From assembly GCA_910890315.1 (NCBI GenBank), contig CAJVGD010000015.1:310001-374000 (forward strand): a DNA stretch of 64,000 nucleotides, given 5' to 3'. The position numbers and the translations under genes were made by a program. This stretch comes from Serendipita indica DSM 11827 (lineage: Eukaryota > Basidiomycota > Agaricomycetes > Sebacinales > Serendipitaceae). Under the pieces are notes generated by a model, which was not told where the DNA came from, searched no databases, and worked only from the letters and a program-made list of their open reading frames with translations. This document shows, in pieces, positions 36,612 through 48,092 of this stretch; position 1 is the stretch's first letter, and each line of letters begins with the position of its first letter.

Positions 36612-37887
36612 ATGCGCTTCACGTCTCCTTTTCTTTGGCTTATTTGCACTCACCTTCGCCCTCGCTGCGCCTCTCGCGAACGAGACCGCTGCAGATGGAG
36701 ACGTAGAACATCGGTAAGTCTTCGAGTTTAAAAACCGCTCATTAAATAGTGACGATTGCCAGTGGCTGCAAGAACTCGCTCACTGTAGAAGAGGCCAACG
36801 ACGTTCAGACTCGCTTCGCTGCCGACCTTGCCAAGGCAAACATTGGTGATCTCGAACCCAACTCTACGCGCACGGCACCGGTCAAAGTTGGTGAGTACGT
36901 TACATGACTTTCCCACTTTTACTCATACTCTCCAGTCTGGCACATTATCTATCCGTATCTATGGTCTGGGGGATATCTTTCCAACAGTGATGTACAGAGA
37001 TGTACGTGCTGTGCTTATTGCTTCAGAAAAAATCGCTGCTGACCATGTTTCATTAGCCATCAGCTACCTGAATTCGCACTACTCTGGCACGGGTATCCAA
37101 TTCACACTTACTAGAATCACGCGCACACGGAACTACAACTGGTACTACTATGCCAACGATGGAAACGCCTATCAAACTGCCATGAAGAATGCTCTTCGCC
37201 AAGGTGGTCGTGACACGCTCAACGTCTATACCGTCAACTTTGGGGATGATACCCTCGGCTATGCTACCTGGCCATGGAACTATGCGGGCAACCCACGCAA
37301 TGACGGTGTGGTCATCAAGTATAACACCGTTCCTGGCGGGAGTAAGTGGCCGTAGGGTCGTCGTCCGAACAGGTGCTGATTCATTTGACAGGCAGCAGCA
37401 ACTACAACCAGGGCAAGACGCTCACCCACGAGGTTGGGCATTGGCTCGGTCTCTTCCACGTCTTCCAGGGACAATCCTGCAGCGGTATTTGGGCATCCCT
37501 ATTCACATAGATGCAGTGGACTGACAGGAGATGCCAGGAAATGGTGACTACGTTGTGGACACTCCTCCACAGCGCACCCCGACGTACGGCTGCCCCACCT
37601 ACAAAGATTCTTGCCCCGGTGGAGGACCCGACTCCATCCATGTACGTTACACATCGACAAATATTCGACTGGATACTAAACTATTTCACAGAATTTCATG
37701 GACTACAGTTATGATAGGTTAGTGACCCCTAATCTAACATTTCTGTTCTGACTCACTCCGTACAGGTGCATGTATCAATTCACCTACTGGCAAGCATATC
37801 GCGCTCGACAAGCGTGCGTAGTCTGGATTTCCCTCGATTCAATAAGCTAACCTATTGTCTAGCGCTGCCATCTACCGTGGACTCTGA
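36612..37887 (+). CDS. Secreted M43 metalloprotease, copy O (frame change in the signal peptide)
   Basis: Nine short exons by alignment with P and Q: 36612-36713, 36763-36890, then joins near 36935-37010, 37056-37341, 37392-37470, 37535-37640, 37691-37719, 37766-37800 and the last from 37862. The zinc motif is [11 protein letters not shown] with the methionine turn NFMDYSYD, so the catalytic domain is complete. The propeptide begins [13 protein letters not shown]. The ATG at 36612 is one base out of frame with the hydrophobic leader [13 protein letters not shown]; paralogues have MRF followed directly by that leader. So either the gene cannot be secreted as annotated, or another start is used. 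Fungal M43 proteases are secreted and digest extracellular protein. Confidence 0.78.
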
Positions 37888-38162
37888 GCTCTTTGGTCAT
37901 TGGTAAACCTGTGAAGAATACGGCGAGATATAAATAGTTTCACGGACAATCGAATATCCATTGCTATCAACATATTTACCAAACGATGGCGTGAAAGTTG
38001 TTGATTCTGACGACTCACCTGAGCTGAGCAAAGAGAGCATGTCTGAAATAAGGTCTATCGACAGATGTATGACAGGGAACCTCTGTCCCACGTCTCAGAG
38101 CTACCTGTTTCCAACAACAACCTTTGATTCTGCTTCTTGACATCTGTCTTGACCCTTCCACG

Positions 38163-39402
38163 ATGCTATTGTCATCAGGAGGCAGCAATATGAGTGGAAA
38201 GATTCTCAAAAAGAGGGGTAAACCTCGAACTATACCGCCTTTGTCAAAGCCGCCACTCCCTTTCGACATATGGCATGACGTTCTTGGCCACCTTGCATTA
38301 CATATGATGTCGATGTATAACCTCGACGATATGCACACGTTTCCAGCGGATAGAAGGCGCCTCGGATGGGATGGTGGGCGACTCCGCGTCAGGCAATGGC
38401 TCGAACTACGTCGCATATGTCGTGCGTGGTACACCGATGGCTCATGGATTCCTTACAAGACCTTTTGACTCTGTAGAGGACGTTGCGTCCTTAAAGACCC
38501 AAGTTCACTGGGTTCATCTCGATGGAATGAACGGCGCAATGGCCGTTTTCGCCAAATTCATCATGCAGTCCCTCAAAACTTCAGCGGACATAACCACTCT
38601 TTCAGTAAATACCACCTCTTCGACTTTGATTCATGAAGTCTTCAACATTGGACGCCAACTTCCCATGCTCAGACACCTCTCCATTGCCGCCGCGTGTTCC
38701 ATTTCATCGTTTTGGGCACGGCTGGAGAATACTTTTCCCAATATTGTCGTATTACGACTCTCCTCTATACGCGCCGAGGCTGAAGACGTATTCTCGTTGG
38801 GTCGATTGGAGTTACTTGAGGTCAGGGACCTTACCACGAGTCTCAATAGAGTCAAACTTCCGTCTCTTCGGCATTTATTCATCCATAATTCCCCCCGCTT
38901 GATCGTATCAATCCACAACGAGTTACGCTTCCAGCTCACTACGATTCTCTACAGCGAGTACCCAGGCCAATTTTCCTCCTCTGTCTACATGACTTCTATA
39001 GATACATGGTGGGACGCTGGAGATCTGAAGTTACTCGAGACCTCGGACTACGACTTGGCTACCTGTAGTCGAAAGATTATTTCACTAGCGGCAAACCACC
39101 CACTAGAGCATCTCGTCGTTAACCTTCACCTTGACTTTCGCCGGAATTCGTACCGAACCACGGCGTCTCTTCTCCACGCCCTAGGTGGGTATCCAAGGCT
39201 GCGTCGCCTATCGGTCGATGTTCAAGGCTTGACGTCCTTTGAGAGGATGCGATTACGCCTGACCTGTTCTCTGCGCGGTATCGCTTGGACACCACTTCCG
39301 CAGGTACCGAATCCATCTCCGCGTTCGTTTGTCGACACTGGGCGCGCAATCATAGATAGATGGCTCGAACATCACCGTCTGAAACGGAGCATTGATGGCT
39401 AA
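38163..39402 (+). CDS. F-box-like / LRR-type protein (frame change near 38450)
   Basis: The first part, from MLLSSGG at 38163, has an F-box-like helix pair (PLPFDIWHDVLGHLAL ... LRRICRAWYTDG). The second part, in the next frame to the stop at 39402, has leucine-spaced repeats (LPMLRHLSIAAACS, FPNIVVLRLSSI, LPSLRHLFIHNS, HPLEHLVVNLHL, YPRLRRLSVDV). The two frames overlap at 38371-38468 and no intron with proper phase joins them, so I infer a one-base indel near the end of the F-box region. It may be a recently damaged gene, or an assembly error. Family resembles the gene at 15361 in layout but not closely in sequence. Confidence 0.65.
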
Positions 39403-40383
39403 TGTATGCCTATGTGTCGAGTAATATGTCGGGTAGGCGTTATGGCCCAACCATTGGCAATTGTTGTACAAATTGTGACTTCTTGAGATTATATCGTGCT
39501 ATCTAAGACTTTAGATTCATGTGTCTGTCGATGGACGCTAAGCGCCCGTGAATTACCCAAGCAGCTCGGATTGCGCAATCGCATCGAGCTTGAACTCCTC
39601 CAAATCTGCACCGGCAGGCCTCAGACATACAGCCTAGGCTACAAGACCGCAATGCTCTCTATTCCGACTGAAAATCGATATAGAACTCGTTATAGTCAGC
39701 CTGCAAGCAAAAACAGGCCCAGAATAAAGACGAAAATTCTGTCTAATCAACTAGAATGGCCCAATGACATTTCTATGCGTCTTTCTACTCACTTTGAATA
39801 TTCGTAGCTGCTGGACACTGCGCTGCGACGTCTTTTTTGCACCGGTCGAGAGTCATGGTCGGCTTTTTGGAGCGCCTTGCACACCCAAAATCGGACGAGT
39901 GGTCCCGGTCGCTTTCGGAACGGAACTCCGCATTTCGTAAATTTCCCTATCTTCAGCCCGAAGCATGCGGTCTCGTGGGCTTGGGGTTCTCCCAGCTAGA
40001 ACTGTCTCCTAGCAATCTTTGAAGCGATAATACCTCAAGAATCCTTCGGAGGAACTCTGATAAGAGATTTGGTCGTCAAATCTCATCTTTTCGTGATTTG
40101 TGAATCGCCGCAGAGGGCAATATGGAGGTCAATTAGGAGGTCCGGCGGACATCAAGTGGCTTCGACAGATCCCTGGGGCGTGATTAGACTAAACCAATTT
40201 GGAAATACAAGCTCCCTAGGAGGTTGTAGCTATCCACGCTCATTGGAGGATTCGGAACTCGTAATCGAGAAGTCGCAGCGTGACCGGTGCACGAGGACAA
40301 TAGGAGCATACCCAGCGGGAAAGGCATAAATATGGAGCTCTCTGGACCGTCTTCAAGTGCAACTTTTCTCCCCGTCTATCGCC
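39403..40383. other. Intergenic, about 1 kb, no gene supported
   Basis: Short open frames only. Near 40322 there is GCATAAATA, a weak TATA-like element, about 60 bases before the next start codon. Confidence 0.5.
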
Positions 40384-42293
40384 ATGCTCTCAGTTTTGCC
40401 CTCGTCCCACTCACACCCAAAGCGGCTCTTCAGACGCAAGTCTACCAAGACGTCGCAAAAGACGCCAAAGGCTACACTAAAGGCGGATTTCTCATCATTC
40501 GTTGAGAGGTATCCCGATTATGCTCAGACGACCGCCCTCGACCGACTTCGAGACGTCGAATTTGCCCGACTCGATGGATCTAAAGAGGTCTATGTCGATT
40601 ATATGGGTGGCTGTCTTTGGCCGAAGAGCCTTGTCACCAACCACGCCGACCTGCTCAAAACTGGTCTTTTCGGGAACACCCACTCTGATAGCCCTTGGTA
40701 CGCCTCGAACGCGTCACTTTCGAGTTATTCGCTAATTTAGATTCAGCGCAACTCGATCGGATCATCACATTGCCGCAGCTCGTGCTGCCGTCCTCGACTT
40801 CTTCGACGCCCCCTCATCTGACTATGCCTGCATCTTCACTGCGAATGCCACTGGAGCTCTCAAGCTTGTTGGAGAGAGCTTCCCATTCGGGCCATCGAGT
40901 CAACTCGTCATTCCCGCCGACTGTCACAATAGCGTCAACGGCATTCGTCGTTTCGCAGAAAATGCTGGCTCAAAGGTACATTACCTTGGGAGCACTCCTC
41001 ATGGCGGCTTTGACGAAGCCGAGGCTTTGGTGTGTCAGACCTGGTTTCGCGGTGTATCGACTAACTGGCACTCAGACTATCCTGCGATCTCCCGGGAATT
41101 CATCCAGCACACCGTCTCTGTTCATCGTCACTGGTCAATCAAATATAACGGGCATTCGCCCGTCACTCTCCGTATTAGCAGATGCCAAAGCAGCGGGCTT
41201 CTCCACGCTCATCGACGCCGCGGCGCTTGCCTCCTCCGTGCGCATCTCTCTTCAGCAAACGCCCAATGCAGATGCCATGGTGGTCAGTTTCTACAAAATG
41301 TTTGGTTATCCGACAGGAGTTGGTGCGCTAGTAGCGAAAAAGTCGTTCCTTGCGACCCTGGAGAGACGCTGGTTCAGCGGGGGAAGCGTCGATTTCGTTC
41401 AAGCTCCAGGGAAATTGACGCTACACGCCAAAGACGTCACTGCACGGTTCGAGGTGAGCTTCTTTCGATGCATAGACTTCGTCACTGACATCATCCAGGA
41501 GGGTACATTGAACTACAGCTCGCTCTCTGCCATCGCCCCAGGTCTCCAGTTTCTCACGACATATATGCCCTACATGATGCTCAGGCTTCCTTCGCTCCAC
41601 CACTATCTCCATACCGCCCTCGAAACCCTTGTTTACCCTGGTACTCAAACGCCGCTCGTCCGTGTCCACACGCGGCTCAGAGACATGCCTCTCAGTCGCT
41701 CGATAACGACGGCATCGAAAGAGTCCACCGAGTCCACATCAAAGCGATCCGGCTCTCCGCTCCAATGGGCAAAGCTTGCTAGTTCATCGCGCACCAGCTC
41801 ATTCCTAGGAGCTTTGAACCGTCGGTTCTCCTCACCGTTACCCAGCCCACCTCTTTCCCCATCCTCGCCACGCTCAGAATCATCCCTTGAAGCCGTCACC
41901 CGTAGCAAGGGAACGCCTGGCCAAGGATATGTGGTGTCATGCACATTTTATCGAAGCACCGGCGAAGTCATTCCACTCTCGCATGTTTCGAAACTCGCTT
42001 CGATCGCCGGTATCTCGCTGCGGACTGGATGCGTTTGTAACCCTGGTGGATCCGCGGCGCTCCGTGGGCAAGTCATCCAAGAGAGAATGGAGGAACTGTC
42101 CAAATTCGATGAGGAAACTGTCGAGCTCAAGCAGATTTGCCAACTTGTCGGCGGACTCAGTAGCGCTGGTGTCGTGCGCTTGAGTCTCGGTATGGCGAGC
42201 AACTTTGAAGACGTGTGGAGAGTCGTGCAGTGGGCACGCACGCTTCTGGACGAAGCAGAGCGAGATAAGAGGATTCAAGATCTGCTCAACTGA
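40384..42293 (+). CDS. Molybdenum-cofactor-sulfurase-like PLP protein (about 589 aa)
   Basis: Exons 40384-40697, 40747-41029, 41076-41453 and 41499-42293, all in frame. The protein has the class V aminotransferase fold of the N-terminal domain of Mo-cofactor sulfurases: YVDYMGGCLWP, GLFGNTHSDSP, HHIAAARAAVLDFF, FTANATGALKLVGESFPF, VIPADCHNSVNGIRRFA, GQSNITGIRPSL, STLIDAAALA and VVSFYKMFGYPTGVGAL, whose Lys would bind PLP. A C-terminal RTGCVCNPGG Cys motif, used in sulfur transfer, is present. The MOSC domain of full-length sulfurases is absent, and a Ser-rich insert separates fold and Cys motif, so activity as a cysteine desulfurase in the cytosol is likely but the acceptor is uncertain. Confidence 0.82.
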
Positions 42294-42491
42294 TCGATGA
42301 TTCGGTTTGTACTGCCTTTGTAGCCGTGTTAAAGCCTGAATGTAATTCTGAAACTTGCAATTCTTGGTCCACAAACGTGAGTGCGGTGACAAGGTGGTGA
42401 AGAGCCTTTCGATCAAATTCACCATCGTCTGCAATATCCTCCGCGACTTGAAGAGCTTAAAACGACGCAAAAAACCTGCAAATTAATTAGA

Positions 42492-43868
42492 ATGAGTCAA
42501 GAGGATTCCAGAGAGTCCAAGTTCCAGATGGAACGTATTCCTTCTGAAGTTCTGGAAGACATCTTTCATCTTACCTCCCCAAATGGCTCTATCCAAGACT
42601 CTTTGCCTCTATCCCATGTCTGTCGTACATGGAGATTGGTCTCGCTCAGCCAAAGAGTGCTCTGGCTCACGGTCCGAGTGAAACTTGGAGTTGACCTCGC
42701 CATGGTTCGGAGGTACTGGAGCGCTATGAAGAATCGAACCAGGGGTGCAGGAGTGACCATTGACATATTGGACTTGATCAGTGACACGCGCCTCATCGAC
42801 TGGTGGCGCCAAGCATACCCGATCCTTTTCAGACTCTTCAAGAACATTGATGCAGTATCCATCACGCTTCTTCCTATCAAAAAGCCCATATATATTCTTG
42901 AGACTCTCAGGCACATTCCTTTGCCCTATCACACGTTGATAATCCACTGTCCCTCCACCAAGCCACCCGAAGGTACCACAATGGAGGTGTCCGTTGCGGA
43001 TATATGCGCCATGTCACCCGAAATAAAGCGCGTCGAGCTCTACAACATGTGCTTCTACCTCTCTCCCAGGCTCGACCGCCTTCTAATTGAGGAGTTGGTC
43101 ATTCAAGTACCGGCCTTCGAGACCAAGCGCTCATTCATCGACGCGATTCTTATTCAATGCCCGCTGCTGCGTGTTCTCGAGGTGCGAGATGGGGACAAAC
43201 CAGAGGATACGTACTTTGGACAACCCTTGGGCACTCCTAACCCTCCGGAGAACCTCGAATCGTTCGTGGTGGACCGAGCACCGCACATAATCTACTCTTA
43301 TGGACTAAATAAACCTCGCGTCTTGCCTCGGCTCACGAAGCTTCTCGTCCACCGCCCCGACAGAGATCGTAGCAGGATGATCGCCTTTGTTCGAGCGAAT
43401 CCAACCATTGTCGAATGCGGATTTACATTCGCTTGGGAGGTGGCAGACTATGAACACACGGTGGATTGGCTCACGCTCAAGGATCTCGCAGGCGTAGCAC
43501 CGCAGATTAAAACGTTACACATCTACGCAAAGTATTGCGGCTATGACGTTGTTATTCTCCTCGACGACTTCAACACCCAACGTACCCAAAATCCCCTCTC
43601 ATTCTTCCCCAATTTGGTTACCCTTCGCCTCGACACCGTCCCTTTTCTCTCCAAGGTACTTTTCGAGGATGTGGTTCAAGCGTGCTACCCCATAGCCCTT
43701 CCCGGCGCAGACGTCACTTCCTCACGGTTTTCACTCAAAGAACTCTCCGTAACATTCAAGGACAACGCGAGGGAGAACGAAAAGACGGAATGGCTTGCAA
43801 GTAGTTATCTTGAGAAGGCTGAGATATACAAACTCCAGGCAGGATCGGCCTGGCACGTTTCTTGGTAG
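42492..43868 (+). CDS. F-box protein (458 aa, single exon)
   Basis: Uninterrupted frame starting MSQEDSRESKFQ. Residues 12-60 are a clear F-box (MERIPSEVLEDIFHL ... LSHVCRTWRLVSLSQRVLW). Behind it come irregular leucine-rich segments (LETLRHIPLPYHTLIIH, RLLIEELVIQVPA, CPLLRVLEVRDG, FFPNLVTLRLDTV). This is the standard Agaricomycete F-box/LRR-like layout; the protein should couple an unknown target to an SCF ubiquitin ligase. It is not closely related to the A-F family, which lacks such repeats. Confidence 0.83.
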   Translation: MSQEDSRESKFQMERIPSEVLEDIFHLTSPNGSIQDSLPLSHVCRTWRLVSLSQRVLWLTVRVKLGVDLAMVRRYWSAMKNRTRGAGVTIDILDLISDTRLIDWWRQAYPILFRLFKNIDAVSITLLPIKKPIYILETLRHIPLPYHTLIIHCPSTKPPEGTTMEVSVADICAMSPEIKRVELYNMCFYLSPRLDRLLIEELVIQVPAFETKRSFIDAILIQCPLLRVLEVRDGDKPEDTYFGQPLGTPNPPENLESFVVDRAPHIIYSYGLNKPRVLPRLTKLLVHRPDRDRSRMIAFVRANPTIVECGFTFAWEVADYEHTVDWLTLKDLAGVAPQIKTLHIYAKYCGYDVVILLDDFNTQRTQNPLSFFPNLVTLRLDTVPFLSKVLFEDVVQACYPIALPGADVTSSRFSLKELSVTFKDNARENEKTEWLASSYLEKAEIYKLQAGSAWHVSW

Positions 43869-44088
43869 TCGTACGACGATAGATGTACACGTATATATCA
43901 CTTGATAGCTCTATCCGATACTATATGCACAAACTTAGACACGATCATAAACTGTTTGGGCTGGCTCGAATAGAAAAGTTTGTATTCAAAAGTATAATCG
44001 AAGTGGTGCATATTTCTCTCTGACTCTTTGAAAATCACGCTGTCTGTCCTTGCTTTCTTCCTACATACTTGTCCCTTGATCAAGTAGC

Positions 44089-45373
44089 TTAGAGACCACG
44101 ATAGATCCATGCCCTTTTCAGAGTCAGTGCTTATTGTGAGGAAAAAGAAGGAAATATACAATTGGCGAGCGCGGACGCCTTGCCGATAGGTGAACAGATA
44201 TTTGCACCTTAAGAATGATAAGTAACTGACGTAAAGGATGTTCCATGGAGACTAACCAATCGTAGGTCATGTCCATGAAGTTCTATGAAAGGTCGGCGTG
44301 AATGGCTACAAGACATCAAGAATTTTGCAACGTACACGAATAGAGTCCGGGCCTCCTCCAGGGCAGGTGTTCTTGAAGTTGGGGCAGCCGAATGATGCAG
44401 TCAGCTGAGGAGGTGTATCCAAGACATAATCTCCTGGCCCTATCATTATAAAATGTGAGCTCATGAGTACATATGTGCCGGAAGATGTTACCGCCACAGG
44501 AATTTCCTTGGAACACATGGTATAGACCCAACCAGTGACCTACATGGTGCACAAGTGTTTTACCCTGACTATAGTTTGGTTCGCCTGCAACATTGACCAA
44601 CGATCAGATAGACCGTGGTCGATATGGCCAGAGTGGCTTACCTCCACCAGGAACGGTGCGATACCTAATAACCACACCATCCCTGTTCAAATTTGCTGCA
44701 ACGTTCCAAGGCCAGGTAGCATACCCGCGCTCAGGATTGCCACCCAGATTGACTGAGTAGACGTTGAGTGTCCGGCGTGTGCCACGGTGAAGTAAATTCT
44801 TCATGGAAGTATCCAGAGGATTTCCTTGGCTGGCCAAGAAAAACCAAGACGGGTTCCATGTGCGTGTAATGTTGCCAAGATAGAATTGTATGCCTATGCT
44901 CGAGTAGTAGGTGTTCAAGGCACTGATAGCTACAAAAGAACAATAGGTGAGCAATAAATTTGCTTATAGCGAAGTTAGTACGCACAGGCCAGCACCTGGC
45001 CATTGGAGAGAGCCCCAGGTGCCGTTGCAGAAGGAGCGATGATATGCCATTCTGCAACGGAGTGTGAGACAAATATCTGAAGGATATGAATACACTAACC
45101 GACACGAATAGGAGCTGTTCTCGAAGAATCAGAGAGGAAATCAGGGAGATCCGCTCTGGCAAGTTCAGACTCAATGCGAGCCTCAATCTCACTAGCCTCC
45201 TCCGCGGTCAGCGTATTGTTGCAACCACTAGTGGATGTTAGCCAGTGAAAATAGTCTATTATGATGACAGACTGAGCCTCTACATCTCCATCCGTAGTTG
45301 TTTCATTTGCCAGAGGCGCAGCAACTGCAAAAGGGAGCGCGAGTAAGCTGAGGAAAAGAGACAAAAACCGCAT
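44089..45373 (-). CDS. Secreted M43-like metalloprotease, copy P (catalytic Glu lost)
   Basis: The signal peptide [20 protein letters not shown] is followed by the propeptide [18 protein letters not shown], then [33 protein letters not shown] and ATWPWN, and an end AWIYRGL at 44089-44091. Exon layout matches O and Q. The zinc motif, however, reads [11 protein letters not shown]: the Glu that activates water is His, while all three zinc-binding His remain. The methionine turn is also changed (NFMDMTYDW against NFMDYSYDR). No frame break is seen. Established M43 mechanism needs that Glu, so I infer a zinc-binding but inactive protein, perhaps an inhibitor decoy or binding protein, or an early pseudogene. 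Confidence 0.78.
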
Positions 45374-45423
45374 ATTTTTGGAGTAAAGAGGCGCAGGGAG
45401 AACGCAGTGTACTCCGCTGTGAG

Positions 45424-45431
45424 CCTTTATA
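45424..45431 (-). promoter_or_regulatory. TATA box of M43 gene P
   Basis: TATAAAGG on the minus strand, 50 bases before the ATG at 45373; same sequence and spacing in Q. Confidence 0.65.
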
Positions 45432-45541
45432 CATAGAGGAAACCTTCCCAATACTCTAGAGGGTAATGGGCACAGGGCTGCCCAGATGCCTCGTGAACAG
45501 AATACAACCACTTCTGAAGTGAATATGTTGGTACCCTTGCA

Positions 45542-45564
45542 CAGCTTTGATTGCCAGGAACCAG
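45542..45564 (-). promoter_or_regulatory. Conserved 23-bp upstream element of M43 gene P
   Basis: Core TCCTGGCAATCA flanked by CTGG and GCTG, 168 bases upstream of the start codon. Confidence 0.65.
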
Positions 45565-46616
45565 CAGGTCAGAATACGATTATCCTAAATCCCGGGCGAT
45601 ACTACACATCAATTGCTACCTATCGAGTATATATTCATCAAGCTGACTTCTCCCAGAGCCTTCTTCTTCATTGGTGGCTCTCATAATGCGGGAGCACTGG
45701 CCTGCTCTAGAACAGGGGGGTTCGGCCACAATTGCATTGGCGCCTCGCCCCTGCCAAGACATTTTGCCCAGCCTAGCTGGCGCTGGAGACAGGGTTCGGA
45801 ACCGACGATCTGTCAAGGCGAAAAGAAGGTTATAGCATAGGACTAGCACCGTCTCCCTGGTCATTTAGGGCTGCTATAACGTATGAAAGGTGCATTTTAT
45901 ACAGATTTGCTGTATTATATGCTTATTTCGGAGAGTTAGGCCACTCGGGTATGCCTTTCTGAGCTTCTTGCCCGTGAGGGGAGCGCGAGGCATATCCTGG
46001 TTGGAAGACATCATGGAATTTCCGTGCTCAAAGGCAGCTCGCTTGAGTAGGTCTGAGGAAGCGCAGCACCACTGTGCGTTCAGCCGCGAGTCACGCCCCT
46101 AATTATTCTGTCTCAGTTACATTGAAGGAAAGGAGACTCGTTTTAGGAATTACATAATAGACTATGGAGAGTTTGGCGCACATCGTGCGCTCGTGATCGC
46201 TCCATTGCCTCACCTACCAATGAACGGACATGCCTGGTTCTATTGCTGGCTTTGCTGGCAAAGAATATGGTCTTGGAATATTCCTGAATAAATTTCTTTA
46301 GATGAGCCTAATGGATGTATGGAAAGAAGAGGGGTGGTCACCCTAAGGAAGGCCGAATTCATCGGCCATCTATCATCTTTTCGCGGCGAATATGCCACGA
46401 GTAGGTTTACCTGGCGGATAGTATTTGTTATGCAACCAATGAAGGCTGTATGACTCGGTCGGCGATATGTGTTGGCTCATGCCTGCCTGCAATACTCAGG
46501 TGGTGCACTCGTGCTGGAAAGTCCACATATGCAATATTTAACATTTTATTGTCCAAGATACTAAGATAGCCTGGTTTCCGGGCCTTTCTCCTTGTTCCTC
46601 GCCTTCAGCCAAGTGT

Positions 46617-47897
46617 TCAGAGACCACGATAGACCCAGGCCCTTTGCAAAGTTAGTGCATCATCGGGAGGAGGAAGCAGAACACGTACGCCTGGCGAGCA
46701 CGGTAGCCTTGCCCTGAAGTGAATCGATTCATGCACCTTCAGCGGGGTGAGTAAACCATCAAAAGAATGTAAAAGCTCAAACCTATCATAGCTGTAGTCC
46801 ATGTAGTTCTGTAATGGGATAAATAAGACGCAAGCTGTTGGGTATTCATAACGTACGTGAATAGAATCAGGGCCTCCGCCTGGGCAGGTATCCTTGAATG
46901 CGGGGCAACCGACTGTTTCAGTGAGCTGAGGAGGAGTGTCTTGAACGTAGTCTCCACGGCCTAGCGTATCGCATAAGCGGACAGGGGAAGAGCGAGTAGG
47001 AGGAAGAAGTACCAGTGCAGGAGTTTCCTTGGAAGACGTGGTAAAGACCAAGCCAGTGACCGACTTCGTGCGTAAGTGTCTTGCCCTGGTTGTAGTTTGT
47101 GCTGCCTATTCATTCTTTAATCGAACGACCGCAAAACGGAGCTAAGGCACCACTTACTTCCGCCAGGGATGGTGGTGTACTTGATGACCACACCATCATC
47201 GCGCGGACGAATGCGGTAGTTCCACGGCCAGGTGGCATACCCAAGCGTGCGGGGGGTAAGCCTGACGGAGTAGATATTGAGCGTCTCGCGGCCACCAACG
47301 TGAAGGGCGTTCTTCATCGCTGTCTGATAGGCATTTCCGTAGTCTGCATAGTTGAACCAGTTATAGTTTCGAGTACGCCTGATTGCACCGAGAGTGAACC
47401 GGATGCCGGTGCCAGCGTAGTGCGAGTTCATGGCATTGATGGCTGTATAGTGGACGAGAATTAGCTCTAGAGCCACATATAGAAGGGAAATTAATTGGCA
47501 CTCACATCTCCGGACGTCGAAATCTGACAGATATCCGCTTGACCAGGGCCAGAAGGACCCGTGGACGACATGCCATACTTCGCAGCATCAGCAAAGTTAT
47601 TTTCCATCAGTATCTTAGCACTCACCGACACGAATAGGAGCAGTACGCGTGGAATTGGAGTTAAAGTCAGGAACATCGGCCTTGGCCAGTTCGGTGTCGA
47701 GGCGAGTCTGAACCTCGTTGGCCTCATCTGCGGTCAAAGTATTGACGCAACCACTGAAAATGTTCAGAATTGGCGGGCTACTTCCAAACAACCCACCGAG
47801 TTTCAACGTCCCCATCCGCAGTCGTTTCATTCGCGAGAGGAGCTGCAATTGCGAATGGAAGCGCAAGCAAGCCGAGGAAGAGAGATGCAAAGCGCAT
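46617..47897 (-). CDS. Secreted M43 metalloprotease, copy Q (apparently intact)
   Basis: Signal peptide [20 protein letters not shown], then the propeptide [80 protein letters not shown], and the zinc motif [11 protein letters not shown] with Glu in place. [18 protein letters not shown] and a NYMDYSYDR methionine turn follow, and the last exon ends AWVYRGL at 46617. About nine exons with short introns, each with an O or P counterpart. The best candidate of the three for an active secreted zinc protease (pappalysin-like M43 family), likely a digestive or host-directed enzyme. Confidence 0.83.
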
Positions 47898-47948
47898 TTT
47901 CTGAAATTTGGGACTTGCAAATAAACTAAGAAATGATTCTCCTACGAG

Positions 47949-47956
47949 CCTTTATA
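47949..47956 (-). promoter_or_regulatory. TATA box of M43 gene Q
   Basis: TATAAAGG on the minus strand, 51 bases before the ATG at 47897. Confidence 0.65.
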
Positions 47957-48069
47957 CGGTTTGTGAGATGCTTAGCCCAGTCTTGGGTTAAATGCTGGGC
48001 TTAGGGTTGCCGTAAACCTCTTCCAGCTACTTTATTCACTTTTGAGTGAATTCTTCGATCATACTTGAA

Positions 48070-48092
48070 CAGCTCTGATTGCCAGGAACCAG
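48070..48092 (-). promoter_or_regulatory. Conserved 23-bp upstream element of M43 gene Q
   Basis: Core TCCTGGCAATCA flanked by CTGG and GCTG, 172 bases upstream of the start codon. Confidence 0.65.

Larger units (their letters stand above)
45374..46616. other. Intergenic, 1.2 kb: upstream region of P, duplicated from the same source as that of Q
   Basis: No gene. Blocks at about 45720-45975 match 48240-48495 in the same order: CGGCCAC, then GGTTCGGAACCGACG against TGTTCGGAACCGACG, then GGGCTGCTA, and GGCCACTCGGG against GGCCTCTCGGGG. Confidence 0.6.
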
